DNA of 64,000 nucleotides from Siniperca chuatsi (taxonomy: Eukaryota > Chordata > Actinopteri > Centrarchiformes > Sinipercidae), in assembly GCF_020085105.1 (NCBI RefSeq), contig NC_058042.1, positions 21,604,001 through 21,668,000 on the forward strand, written 5' to 3'. Numbering within the stretch: position 1 is the stretch's first letter; the number at the start of each line of letters is the position of its first letter. Below the pieces are notes generated by a model. That model had not been told where the DNA came from. It saw only the letters and a program-made list of their open reading frames with translations, and did no database searches. The translations under genes were made by a program, and so were the position numbers. Positions 1-11,699 of this stretch are shown piece after piece.

Positions 1-1721
1 CTTCAACTGATCAATCAACCCACATACATACAGGAGGTCCCCTGAAATAACCTATAATAATGCCGAAAGGACATTGTAGGCGAGCCTTTTCCACCCACTG
101 TGGAATATGCACCTTGTGAAAAAATGAATAAAAAATTTATTTTAAAATCTGGACTTCTCTCTTTTTTTCTCTCACCTCACTCTCCTCCCCGGGAGTCAGT
201 GTGATTGGCTTTGTGGAGAAGGAGAGGCGGGGCTTGGTGTTGTGAGTGGCAGATTTAGGGTCCAATAAGTCTGGAGCTGCCACTGTCAGGGGAAATGAGA
301 AAATGGCATTGAGATTTTTTTCCTCACACGTTTTCCCCTCCCTGTCTCTGCTCTCTTACTCTGGTCAAACACATATAGCTGTTAATTTTACATGTCCTTA
401 TAAATATATCACTGATGGGGACTTTAAGCGACCTTTAAATCCTGACTGGTGAAAGCATCAATCAAGCACTAGCATTTAGTCCTCAGGCATTTTCTCCCAT
501 TCATGCTGCAACATTTGGCGTGTAAGTGTCTGTGCAGTCCTGTGAGGGAATGGAAATGGTCAGAGTATGAGTGTTTGAAAGATAGAGTAATAAGGAAGAC
601 ATAGTTTGTTGGTCTGTCTGGTAAGACAAAGAGGGATGGAGAAAGAGGGCTGAGGTCTTTATGAAATAACTGCTTTTATGTTTATATTACTTTTAAGCAG
701 GTGAGTGAGAGGTGTGTTGTGATTTCTGTTTACCAGGCTGGGTGTCCAAACTAAGGTAGGTATTATGAGCAGAGAAAATTAGACTAACAGCTCAGTTTTG
801 TATCTGTTGTTTTCTGATATAATTTGTGTGGAGTCAAAAAGAGGAGAAGAGAGACATTTTAATGGAGACGGCAGCAGTACATTACAGTAACCAAGTTGAA
901 TAGCAGATGTAGTGAGAGGGTGACAGATATCACATTAATGTAAAGGCCAAACACTGTCAGATATAATTACAGTACTTTTGGAAATATTATGATATAACAC
1001 AGTATTTTGTCCCTATTTCTGCAGGAAAATCGTCTTAATAAGGTTATGGTATCCTCCAAATAGTGCTGTGGTAGCTTGTAGCTAACTTTGGGTGCGCTCA
1101 ATATTTACTCCGGGGTGTCCCTGTTCATACAGTGTTACTCTGTGTCAAGTGCTCCACAACAATCAGAGGGATTGCAGATATCCTGCATATTAGGGGTAGC
1201 CAATCAGATTCACCCTGCCCCTGCCTATTGCACAGTCCTAGTAGGAATGTGTGTGTGTCCATGTGTGAGTGTGTGCAGGAGTGTGTGTGTGATGTCTGGG
1301 GGGATGAATGGACTACACTAAACAATATGCCTCCCGTTGCTGTACCAGGAGCTCACATGTGCCTCAATATGGTTGTACTAACCAGATCAACCACAACAAG
1401 CATTGATTTCTGCCCTTTTCTTTAAAAGATTTAGTCTTTATACTGAATGCATAAAATGTTATTAGGATTGAAAAAAGGTCGAAAGCACTTAAGTTGAGTG
1501 CCTCCACCTGAAGATTTTACCAACACAGTATGTGCTGGTGACTTAATAATCTTTCTTCACCTTAGAAACTCTCCACCTCCTTTTGAGATATCAGAATAAC
1601 TGAGTGTAACAACTGAAACTCCAGATGTTTAGCAGCTTTTGGGACACATTTATGTTGGTTGTCTGACAAGTTGAAATATTTGAGCTGCGGTTGTGCAGGA
1701 AGCAGAGCTGCTGGAGATAAT

Positions 1722-1756
<35 letters not shown>

Positions 1757-1894
1757 CCATCCTCTCTCACTAAATGGAGAAGTAAAACAAGTGGAGTAAT
1801 GCATGAACTTCAAGACTACATGTTATTTTTTTACTGAAATATGTATTTATTAATATTGTGTACAAATTAGCTTAGATGAAGTGGAAAACATTTA
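1..1894. other. Intergenic DNA without a recognisable gene
   Basis: I see no conserved coding exon here. The open frames are short and lack splice context. The stretch contains a TG-rich patch near 1247-1292 and a (CA)15 microsatellite at 1725-1754. The rest is ordinary AT-rich intergenic sequence. Confidence 0.6.
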
Positions 1895-2721
1895 GGGGCA
1901 TATTCACAGAAGGATTGCGATTTGCGACCGCTAAACCTGCATAAATAACGACAAAATGAAACCGTGTACTTCTCAAAGCACCCGCAAAGGGTGAACTGCA
2001 CCCCTAACTGCGCTGCCAAGCAAATAGCGTCTCGGTGCTCCGGTGCTATTTGCAGGTATGTAATTTAGGTAATATGCATACAAAATTGGCCTCTTTCTAC
2101 GCAAATGAGCCTCAATGAAAAACAAGGTCAAATTCACAAACACCAGCGCTAATAGCCACACACAATTAGAGTGAAATTATTAGCGCCTTGGTGGGCGAGA
2201 GTTGGTGGCAACTGAAGCACATTTATAAGGGGCAGTACAGTACCTGATATAAAACAACATTAAACCTGCTACTGTGAGAAACTGAGACGGTGGTTACAGT
2301 GCGTCCAGAGGCACGAGGGAGAGCGCACAGTTAAAGCACCCAAATAACAATCACTCCACACAGAGTCATAGAAAAATAAGAGACATCCCGCAAATTGAAA
2401 CGAATGAAAGAGCAGCGGGAGTTATTAGATAATTAGAATACTTATAATTATAATTAGAATAAGTTCTCAAACGTTGCTTAACCATGTCATGTGATATGCT
2501 ACTTCAGTACACCTTAAGAACAAACATTACTGGGACCACTACAGAGAATTACAGATGAACACTTAACAGACGCAAAACAATGGAAAATTGCACGCAGCTG
2601 CAAAGCTTTTATGTGCTTTGTGTGCTGGATGTGAATTAAGACGGCGCAGATAGCGATTGCAAATGATGCGCAATTCATGGTGCTATCAGCGGCCGCAATT
2701 CATTCTTTGCGAATTCGCCCC
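1895..2721. mobile_element. Non-autonomous DNA transposon (MITE), Harbinger-like ends
   Basis: The left end starts GGGGCATATTCACAGAAGG and the right end, read on the minus strand, starts GGGGCGAATTCGCAAAGAA. These are imperfect terminal inverted repeats about 830 bp apart. The repeats continue inward with related GC-rich words (TTGCG, CCGC). The flanking trinucleotides are TTA on the left and TGA on the right, which could be a decayed 3-bp target duplication as made by PIF/Harbinger elements. There is no transposase frame inside. The superfamily is inferred from end sequence and target size; the inverted ends are seen directly. Confidence 0.7.
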
Positions 2722-3168
2722 TGAGTGTTGCAGCCAGTTTGGAGCAGTTTGCTAATAAGTTTCAGAACAAGTTCTCTCTCTCTGTGTAACTACTTACTCC
2801 TTGTTGTTGCCTATCCGATGCCCTCCGCTCTCCTCTTCTCCTCATCCGACACTCTCACCGCGTTTAAGGGAATCTTTCCTCCTCTGCGTGTCTCCTCCCT
2901 GCAGTGCTGAAGCGGGGGGACGAACACGCGCTCCGTTTTTCTTCTGCTCCTCTCCTCTACTTTTACCGCTGCTCGGACACTCACGCTGCGCTGGCAAAAT
3001 ACGTCTTATTGCATCCACGTGTCCCTGCAAAGAGCTTTATCTGGTCTTTCTCTCTTTCTCCTCTTTCAGCCCTCTAGCGTGCATTCCGCTCCGTGTGAGC
3101 TCTGCGCGCGCGCAGAAGTCGAGTCCACAGTAGCGCAAAGTCTACATCGACCGTAGACAGTTACGTCT
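2722..3168. other. CpG-rich stretch, possible unassigned promoter or 5' exon
   Basis: CpG dinucleotides are frequent here, with a GCGCGCGC run near 3104-3111, whereas the surroundings are CpG-poor. It also has long pyrimidine runs. This is the composition of an unmethylated fish promoter, but I find no TATA box, conserved exon or convincing splice donor that assigns it to a gene. It begins right where the MITE ends and stops at the duplicated module at 3169. Confidence 0.3.
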
Positions 3169-3265
3169 CATCCTGTGTTTGTTTGACTCATCCATCCACC
3201 CTCACCTCATTCCTACAAGGACTTTGTTGCTCTTTATACATGGCTTTTTTTTTACATGACATTCC
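3169..3265 (+). repeat. Direct repeat, copy 1 of a ~97-bp module
   Basis: From CATCCTGTGTTTGTTTGACT onward, through a run of T, this segment matches 4543-4642 with only a few substitutions and a length difference in the T run. The flanks of the two copies differ, so the unit itself is what is duplicated. Confidence 0.85.
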
Positions 3266-3651
3266 GCAGCGCAGGACCTCAGTGAGCACTGTGTACCAGC
3301 TGGACACATCACAGATGTGACGTACCTAAAGTACACATGGGGAAAAAAATCTAAGCAAATAAAGACCAATACCAGCATATGACTTTCTGTGCTCTTTTTT
3401 ACTTGCATGTTTACGGACATAGTAATAAATATTCAACTGTAATGTAATAACGCTAACACAGGTGAAGTGAGTTATACACGGTGATGGTAGCCAGACTTGT
3501 AAAGGTGCACATTCCGTCCTCTACCCACACACTCATCACCTCGAAGACACTTCAGGGAGTAGCTCCACACTCCAACAGGGCGCCACACAAAGACGCTGCT
3601 CCGAAAAAAGAGCTGTGGAGTTGGCAGAGCACCGCTGACATAGCCGGGAGG

Positions 3652-3813
3652 TTCATTTCAACTTCCAGCTTTTCTGGCAATGTATTTCAGCTCTTAGCTT
3701 CTCTGGGTAATGCAGTTCAGCTTCCCCATTCTGCCAGTTTTACAGCTTCCAGGTTTTCAGCAGAGCAGAGCAATGCATTTGGACTTCAAGGTTTTTCAGG
3801 CAATTCATTTAAT
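3652..3813 (+). repeat. Degenerate ~30-bp tandem repeat (about five units)
   Basis: Successive units follow the pattern TTTCAGCTTCCAGCTTTTC followed by GGCAATGCA, each close to 30 bp. Because the unit is a multiple of three, a 116-codon frame stays open across it (3481-3831). Units differ from one another at many sites, which suggests an old array. I do not regard the open frame as a gene. Confidence 0.6.
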
Positions 3814-4542
3814 GTAATAGCTTTAGTGTGATGTGAATATATTATTTCGCATTCACTGACACAGACCGGTCACCTGTCAACCCATCACTGTCAACACAGT
3901 GAGTAAATTAATTATGAAACCGCCATAGCAACAGGGTAAACCCCACCCCTTCTTGTAGCTCAGGAGTTCTCTCAGGTCCTAAGTAAAAGTTGCTCTCAGC
4001 AGCTTCCTGAATGGCTCTTCAGGCTCCTGATGACATGAAACAGGGATCCCCTCCACATAAACAGATTAAACATCCTGCACCAACAAAGTTGGCCTCTTGA
4101 TTAACCTGCTGATATGCGGGTGTGGTGTACTACTTACTGTGTCTTCCTGTGTGTACGTGAAGGTACCAGAGGAACCCGCTTGCAGCAGCACCTTACACTC
4201 CATCATGCTCACTCATTCCCACCTTCACCACTCATGTTACTGACTGACACACTCCACATTTGTAGTTATTGCTTTAATTTCTTTAATGTAATCAAATTTT
4301 TGTAATGTAGTCTGTAGTGATGTCACCCACGGATCCTCTTCTGCTGTTCTGCTTTTACAAAATGTCTGACGTCAACCCTTGTAACTTCCACAACTTTCAG
4401 ATTATACATCAAAATGTAAACAAATGTGTCCTCTTTTACACAATGCCATTATTTAAGCATTAGGACTTACAGTTTTTAAATATCTGCCTCAAAGCACCAA
4501 GAGAGCCCTGGAAGGGACACGAATAGCGATCTCCTGGGCGAA

Positions 4543-4642
4543 CATCCTGTGTTTGTTTGACTCATTCATCCACCCTCACCTCATCCCTACACGGACTTTG
4601 TTGCTCTTTATACATGGCTTTTTTTTTTTTACATGGCATTCG
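4543..4642 (+). repeat. Direct repeat, copy 2 of a ~97-bp module
   Basis: Second copy of the module at 3169-3265, in the same orientation and about 1.37 kb away. It is followed by different sequence containing several CATTTGG and ACACGC words that look transposon-derived. Confidence 0.85.
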
Positions 4643-4829
4643 CACGTAAAATGACACGCCGTCTCTGAGCAGTAAATGTTAGTAGAGACTAAATGCAGTG
4701 AAATGACACGCGAAAAGCAAAAAAGGCATTGTGATAACATGCGAAATTACTTAAGACATTGGCATGTTATTCATACGCCATTTGGTGATACCAGGCCTGG
4801 CGGAGATCTGCACTCTTCTAGTTACTTTT

Positions 4830-5395
4830 GTACTTTTATTTAAACGAAATCTTGAATGTAGGAAGTCGACTTGTATTTTTACAGAGCGGTATTGCTACTT
4901 TTACTTAGGTAAAAGTTATGCATACTTTCTCCACCACTGAATACTTCTACTCCACTACAGTTCAGTGGAAATACTGTAGTTTTTACTCCACTACATTTAT
5001 TTGGCAGCTATAGTAACTTCACAGATTAAAGCTGATCATACAAAAATGGATATTTGTATACATACAGAACATAAAGTTACCTTATAAGATATGATGCATT
5101 GTTTAAGATGAAAATGCCCAACACTATATAAAGTAGGTAGAACCAGCTGCAACAACACTACTTACAAGTTAATGCATAAATGCCAATAGTCATATGTATA
5201 ATAATATAAACTTCTGAAAGGGACCAGTCTGCATTTTGAATACTTTTACTTTTTATACTTTAACTACATTTTGCTTATAATACTACTTCAGTCAATTTTT
5301 GAGTGCAGGACTACTTATATTTGAGTATTTTTACATTGTGCTATTGCTACTTTTTCTCAAGTAAATGATCTGAGTACTTCTTCCACCACAGTGTA
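4830..5395 (+). repeat. Teleost interspersed repeat with repeated end module
   Basis: A roughly 85-bp module occurs near 4870-4955 and again at 5303-5395: GTATTTTTAC, TATTGCTACTTTT, AAGTAAA-like words and then TACTTCTTCCACCAC. The DNA between them (TACTCCACTACATTTATTTG) has the look of a common dispersed fish repeat. A third copy lies at 7476-7557. No coding capacity is visible. Confidence 0.55.
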
Positions 5396-5479
5396 ACCAA
5401 GTAGAAAACCATACTTCTTGACAAGTATAAAAAAATTGTAATCTTTGTAATCTGAATACTTTTATAATACATTTTTCTA

Positions 5480-5590
5480 AAGGAATCTGTGTTTGAACTA
5501 CTTTGGTAATCCGATTACTTTTCTAATTGATTACTTTTGTAATCCGATTACAAGAGGAATTGGATTACCAAAGTAATTCAGGCGAATCAG
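5480..5590. repeat. Imperfect palindrome of TAATCCGATTAC words
   Basis: TACTTTGGTAATCCGATTAC near 5500 is matched by its inverse, ending in GGATTACCAAAGTAATT, near 5562-5578, with further TAATCCGATTAC copies between. The structure could fold into a hairpin and is probably the remnant of a palindromic transposable element. It abuts the last exon of the broken gene described next, so it may mark where that gene was cut. Confidence 0.55.
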
Positions 5591-6739
5591 GCTGCTTGGT
5601 CTTGTCTGTGGGTCGGGAACCCCGGCACTGGGAATCCAGAGACTGACTGCTAGTCTGACTGCTGGACTCTTGGGACTTGAGCAAGTCTGAGAATTTACCA
5701 AATAAAGTAGTTTTGTATTATACATTATTTAAAAAAAAATGGTTTGATGTCTATTAACTCTGTATCTCACTTACCTTCCACAGCCTGGCTTGCAGCTACC
5801 AGTTCAGCGTCATCGCCTGGCCATGATGAAGGACCACACTTGGAGGTGTTTGCTTGCAGTTGCTGGACAACAAATGTAATGTAACTATCTGGATTTTATG
5901 ACGTAGCGGTTTTAAATTACCAAAAACAAATACATTTAGCCAAAGTGCTCAAAATATCAGTAATCTGAATAATTTTCATTTACTATGCTATTCTGTTCTT
6001 CCTGTTCCATAACAAATACATAATCAAATGAACACTTACTAGCTCCTTGTCATTAATGTATTTCTTGAACCTCTTCATCTGCACACTTGTAATGTGGGTC
6101 AATGGTGTCTGCAACCACCTCCTCACAGAACTGTGTGCCTTCTGTATGTCACCCTCTGCTCATCACTGAATTGCTCTGGCCTGTCCTTTTGGGTGTGGTA
6201 CTGGCTGTAGAGTTCCCACATCTCCTGAAAGGTGTAAACCTCAAACCCTCTCTGACCGTAGATACACCTGTCGATGTTGGCCTCAAGGAGACTGGAGACT
6301 TGTGGGAAGCTCTCTGCATATTCTGTGAGGTAGTCTTTCACCCACTGGTTCACCATCTCTCCCTTTCTATGTGGGTTTGTCACCTCTGATCTGTGCTTGT
6401 CAAGTACGCTGGAATCATGTACATCAACTTAGTACCGTCATCATTAATATCACTGCAGTTGTGATAATGAGTAAAGAAACTTTGCAAAGACGAATAATAA
6501 ACACAGATAATAGCAATAGTTTTGTGCAAACAGATATACAGGTTATTTATTTTTAGCATGACATCAAAGTGGTATTTAAAATGCATAGCCTACAATGGTA
6601 TTAAATATAATATGCTTACTACTTCATGTAGCCCACATCGTTTGCCACAAGCCAGTGGAATGGTGCATTCTCACACTGGCCAAATGGCACCACCAGCTTT
6701 CCCAGACACAGCTGACCTGACGGTGCGGGGATACCTTCT
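5570..6739 (-). pseudogene. Broken multi-exon gene of unknown family
   Basis: I do not recognise this family. Four candidate exons lie on the minus strand. Exon A (about 6739-6627) contains PFHWLVANDVGYMK and ends before GTAAGC or GTAGTA. Exon B (upper limit near 6452, lower end 6040) contains GEMVNQWVKDYLTEY and CIYGQRGFEVYTFQEMW and ends at GTAAGT. Exon C (5862-5775) reads QLQANTSKCGPSSW, with AG and GTAAGT borders. Exon D (5686 to about 5571) reads LLKSQESSSQTSSQSLD after a CAG acceptor. Phases match from the second half of B through C and D. Exon B has a net one-base frame break around 6148-6165, and the A-to-B phase does not join cleanly. The 5' and 3' parts are missing, and exon D runs into a palindromic repeat. 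It is probably a decayed gene or a transposon-derived gene fragment. The protein is hydrophilic and has no motif I can name. Confidence 0.45.
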
Positions 6740-7126
6740 GCCCCCGAAAATAAAAATGTATGTATAGCAGAACTTTTTTGTCTTCCTTCCTGTCCCATTA
6801 ACCATGTCGCAACCCCAGAGATCAATCTAACCCCTAGGTTGGGAACCACTGTCCTAAAGCACAAAGCCAGTGTTTGGAAGATGTAATGGATGTAATGGCT
6901 GTTTTTCTTTCCATCCCTCCTACTCTCTCCATTTGTCTCCCTCTTCCCGCTCTCTGTCTTTTGGCCCCTAATGAGAACTTAATAGCAGTTTAAATGTTCA
7001 TGTTTCCACCTCATGACTCCAACATCTAAACATTAATTACACGCCTATTTATACAGCTAAAGATAGATACTGTGTGTGGCTTTCTGTGCCTGACTGAGTA
7101 TGTGTGGGTATAGATGTGTATTTGGG

Positions 7127-7128
7127 TT

Positions 7129-7161
<33 letters not shown>

Positions 7162-7215
7162 GTGTATGTGTGTGTGGTGTGATAGTGGTTTATGTGTGCA
7201 CTGCCCTTCTGTTGC

Positions 7216-7251
<36 letters not shown>
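7127..7251. repeat. Two (TG)n microsatellites
   Basis: TG runs at 7127-7178 and 7218-7251 are separated by about 40 bp of unique sequence. They keep Cys/Val frames open on one strand and Thr/His frames on the other; these frames are not genes. Confidence 0.95.
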
Positions 7252-7252
<1 letters not shown>

Positions 7253-7475
7253 TAGAGAGAGCATAACGAGAGTTACGGTCTCGCCTCACCTCTTTGTCTG
7301 CACACCTGCTGCTTACTGTAGGCAGACCAGATGACTAAATGAGATATGTCCCTGTTCTCTCATATTGATCATTACCTGCTGGTCAATGTAGTCTAAATAA
7401 ATATATTCTTATTTTAATATATTTATATTTTTGGTATTTTAAGCATATTTTGATGCTAATGCTTGCAATACATGC

Positions 7476-7557
7476 AGGACTTGTAACAGAGTATTTTTAC
7501 ACTGAGGTATTGCTGCTTTCACTTAACTAAAAGATCTGAATACTTCTTCCGCTACGG
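7476..7557 (+). repeat. Third copy of the ~85-bp interspersed module
   Basis: GCAGGACTTGTAACAGAGTA through AATACTTCTTCCGCTAC matches the modules at about 4870-4955 and 5303-5395 in the same orientation. It ends just before the minisatellite. Confidence 0.6.
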
Positions 7558-7574
7558 TGGCCCCGAGAGTGAAA

Positions 7575-8010
7575 ACACAACGACATTTCACAAAACACAA
7601 AAACATTTCAGAAAACACAAAAACATTTCACAAAAACATTTCAGAAAACACAAGACATTTCAGGAAACAAAAACACTTCACAAAACACAAAAACATTAAC
7701 AAAACAAAAACACTTCATAAAACACAACATTTTACAAAACACAACAATTCAGAAAACAAAAACATTTCACAAAACACAAAAACATTTCACAAAACAAGAC
7801 ATTTCAGAAAACAAAAACATTTTACAAGACAGTTCAGAAAACAAAGCATTTCACAAAACACAAAAACATTTTACAAAACACAATATTTTACAAAACAAAT
7901 GCATTTCACAAAACAAAAATATGACAGAAAACACAAGACATTTCAGGAAAATAAAACACTTCACAAAACACAAAAACATTTCAGGAAACACAACGACATT
8001 TCAGATTACG
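7575..8010 (+). repeat. Degenerate minisatellite, unit CATTTCACAAAACACAAAAA
   Basis: About 24 units of 12-20 bp follow one another. Each has CATTTCA (or CACTTCA, CATTTTA) followed by CAAAACACAA or GAAAACAAAAA. Unit length varies by loss of A-rich tail bases. The plus strand is almost free of G. A 178-codon frame (7557-8093) is open across it, rich in Lys, His, Thr and Phe, purely because of the composition. It ends in a non-repeat flank (GGAAAAGGTGGGACACTTC). Confidence 0.85.
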
Positions 8011-11000
8011 GAAAAGGTGGGACACTTCTTGTTTGTGATTGGACAGAACCCAAGTCCCTGGCAACAGTCCAATGTTATTTCCTGTTTGTGTAGCCTAGCT
8101 TAGCCTAGCCTACTACTCTCAGCACTGTCTTTGCATAAATCTTGAACTGAGTTTGAAAGGATAGAAGAGGAGATTGAAATCATAAGATAATACTTTAACA
8201 AAGGACATATGATGTAGTTTAATTCTTGATATGCTTTCAACATATCATGACAATAAAATGCCCCGTGGGGCCTGGAAGCAGCTTGAAAGAATTAGGACTG
8301 AGGAGACGGGGCGGCTAGCTTACTCTTTAACATCAGGCTGTCAGAGTGCAGCATGGACAGATGTTTGGATACAGAACTGGCTGACTTTAAAGCAGAAACA
8401 TGACCTCTGTGTTAAAAGGGAGACGGTAATTTGAATGCTTCCTGAACTGAACCCACGTGTCACGGACACGTTGTGGGCTTGTAGACGGGTAAATGACAAA
8501 TTAAAACAGTTTGGACAGGTTCTCCCACAGAATCATGCTGGTCAAATGTGGATCAACAAATAACAACCCCGAAGTAATAAAAAACAACTTCTATATTCAA
8601 ACATCAATGTTTCAGAAAGCAGGTTTAGTGGGTTTGTTAACCCTGAGATGAGGGAAACTCTTTTCTGTTCCAGAAAGAGAGGTAACTTGTCTGACTCTGT
8701 CAACCTGCTCGCTGGCAGGTTAACTTCAACAACATGGCCGCTTTCATGATCAATCTGTCATCAACATAAGGACAGAGACAGCGATCTCTGGACATCGTGG
8801 ATTCATCCTCAGCTCTGAATAAAATCTATACATTGTCTTTTATAACACTGTGACTGTGTGGACATTACAGTAAGGCAGCTGGCAGGTTGTCAACAGTTCC
8901 CCTGCATCAAAACATTTACCATACAGTACTCTATCACTGTTTAAATAAAACAAATCTGTATGAAGACACATAACACACTGATCAATAAACAATCATTTGT
9001 CATGTTGTGATTGGTCGCACTGATGGAACATTCCTATCATCAAGTTAAATCAAGTTGGAGATTATGTGAATATGTCTGAGTGAGGATGATTGTGGTGCGG
9101 CTGAAACGACTTTAAGATTCTAAAACTGGACTAAATGTAGTTTAAAGGTGAGTTTTATAATATAGAATATAGGCTGCATGTAGCCTGGTCATTAAATGCT
9201 GTTGAGCAAGATTTTTAAATATTAAAACATATTAAAAGGCAGAGAAAGCCACAGAAACATTTATAATCTGATAACTCTGTTATAAATAATAGGCTGCTGA
9301 GTTATTAATCTCATGTGCAGTGCTTGTATAGGCTAGTTTCATACTGAACTGAATGTAGCAGACTTGGACTTGCAACAGACTGAATGTAGGCCTACTACTG
9401 AACTGCAGACAGGCAGAATCAGCGCTTAATGTCAGGGTGTGTGAACGGTGATGATGCACTTCAGTATCTAACAGTAATTGAACGACTTACTGTTGTAGAT
9501 ACTGAAGAGCATTTGAACAGTGATGCGACTGCTTAGCTTACAAAAAAGAAACTGAATGAAGTGAACTGATTTGAATCAGCAAAGTGATTTGTGATTTCAA
9601 GCTGTACTATGCTGCAGCCATTATGCTGATCAATAGCCTGTTTCAAACCAATAGGGCTGATCTTCCCTTTGGACCAATGCTGTGCTGGCACTTGTTCCAT
9701 CTTCCCCCTCTTCAGCCTCATGGTGCGTTCCAGTAGCGCTTGTTGACTTCCTGTCCAGGATATCACTGTCGCCATCTTCCAATACTCTGAAAACATGGAG
9801 GACCATACCAGTGTGTTTGCAAGTTTTAGCTCCTTCAATACAAAATTTTCTGAATTTTTTCTGACCATTGTTGAAGGCAACAAACACAAGGCCTTATTAA
9901 ATTAATTGTACCAAGGGTGAATAAAGAGTTCATGTCAAATGACTACTGAATGCATTACCAGTGGTTGTTTTCTAGATCCTGTTATCCTCACCTGCCCTCA
10001 AGCCACTGCCTCCTAGTTTATATAAAGAACAGTTTTCACTACCAGGTTGCTACTGTTTATAAACTTCTGATTTATTTTTTGTGCAGGTCCAGGTGCATGT
10101 GTCCATTTCCTGCATCCAGTATCTTTCAAGTAAACAGTAAACCTTTAAACTTTAGATCACGTGTCCTTATACTCTCATGTAAACTCACTGAATTAGTACA
10201 TTGTCTTGTCTTACTTTTTGTCATACTTTTCTAGTCTTCAAATTCATAGATGAAAATGCTAAAGCACTTTTTGCCAATTCAAATTAATGTAGTATAAACA
10301 TGTTTCCATATTTTTTATTTGTCAGTTAATTTATAAATCTACTCCACACAGGGTGGTCCTTTGAGCGAAACAATACTGATGACTAACACTTGATAGAAAT
10401 ATTATTTCAGTTGTGTTTTACGTGCCTGTGTGTCTGTACAGCTGTGAGTCGTGTCTTGTGCTGCAGAAGCTAATTTAGACATTGATTGCTTAATGATAGC
10501 AGTCAGTCTGTTATATGATAATCAATGATGCTGATACTTAGTCACAGTCAATTTACACAGCAGTGACCAAATATAGAACTCTAATTTCAGCTTATTTTCC
10601 CATCATTTGTTATCACTGTCATGCAGTCTGTCTGAAGGGTAAATGGTCTGGAATGAAACCTTGTTTCAGCAAAAACTCATTGAACTATTTGTGCTCTGTT
10701 GATCTGAAAACAAGATGGGGTTTGTATATTTTATGTATATTTTTATTAAATTTTGTTAGTTTTACAATTTTGGGGATCATGAAATCCGAGGTATCGTGTA
10801 GATCTTTAATTATGAAATCAAAAACAACTAACTTGTGTCTTCACGCAACAGTGGGGATGCTTTAATTGTGTGCAGCTGTATTTATACTCATTTATCAGCC
10901 ACTATTGTCTCATTCACAAACAGTTTCTATCTTTACCCAGTCTAAAATAAAACTTTTTTGTTAGAGTAGGAAAAGTTGACTTTTGCCTTCCACTCATTAA

Positions 11001-11699
11001 ATGGAATCTGATTTGTAGTTCATAATATTTTCATAGACTAAGAACTTTTTTATTCAGCAGTATACACTCCACTTCTGTGCTCAAAACATGTTTGTTGTTT
11101 TTCAGAAGTTTAAATTTTGTTTTACAGTATTATTTACCTACAAAAACAGGAGCATAGGCAAGGTAGGGGAAGGTAGAGGAAAACCGATGGAGGTATTAAA
11201 TAGATAAAGGGAGGTATTAAAATCGTAAAATTATTGAGCAAAAAGCTCTACATAGGCCTTAATCAACAAGATACACACACGGGATGCAGAGTGGAAATCC
11301 TAAACTTCTCTCTTATGTGGAAAACAAGTGTGAGCCCTCCTGACCTTTTCTGACATTATCATGACAATGTGACTATTTTAATTACCACAATAGGTTCTGT
11401 AGCTTTTTCCACCATTACTAAATCACTTGTTAGTGCATCTGTACATGACTTTGTATGTACATGTGTTTTTGTGTGGGTGACTACATTTGTGTGTGTGTGA
11501 CAGTGTGTGCAAGAACTCTGCAGTCCAGTACATGTGTGCACATATGTGTATTGTGTATGTATACAACTCCTGATTATGCCAATTGGAGGTCACTAAAGTT
11601 AATGTTTTCTCTGGGCCACTGTCAAATCTGACCAGTGCTGACATGTTTAGCTGCATGTCTTCGTTCCGCCGCTGGCTGTCGAGGTGGTGTCCAGCAAAC
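8011..11699. other. Intergenic DNA, no gene recognised
   Basis: Around 8610-8790 there is sequence resembling an internal fragment of a fish DNA transposon (GTTAACCCTGAGATGAGGGA, GAAAGAGAGGTAACTTG, AACATGGCCGC). A short TAGCCTAGCT tandem lies at 8090-8112, and TG/CA-rich words occur near 11,450-11,550. Open frames such as 9950-10,234 and 10,563-10,865 show no protein-family signature. Confidence 0.5.

Noticed and set aside
7026-7334. Thr/His-rich and Cys/Val-rich frames
   Set aside because: They are translations of (TG)n/(CA)n microsatellites.
7557-8093. 178-codon open frame on the plus strand
   Set aside because: It runs through the A/C-rich minisatellite, consists of KHFTK-type repeats with unit slippage, and has no family signature or splice context.
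9533-10865. Several frames of 85-118 codons
   Set aside because: They have random composition, overlap in opposite strands and show no motif or exon borders.
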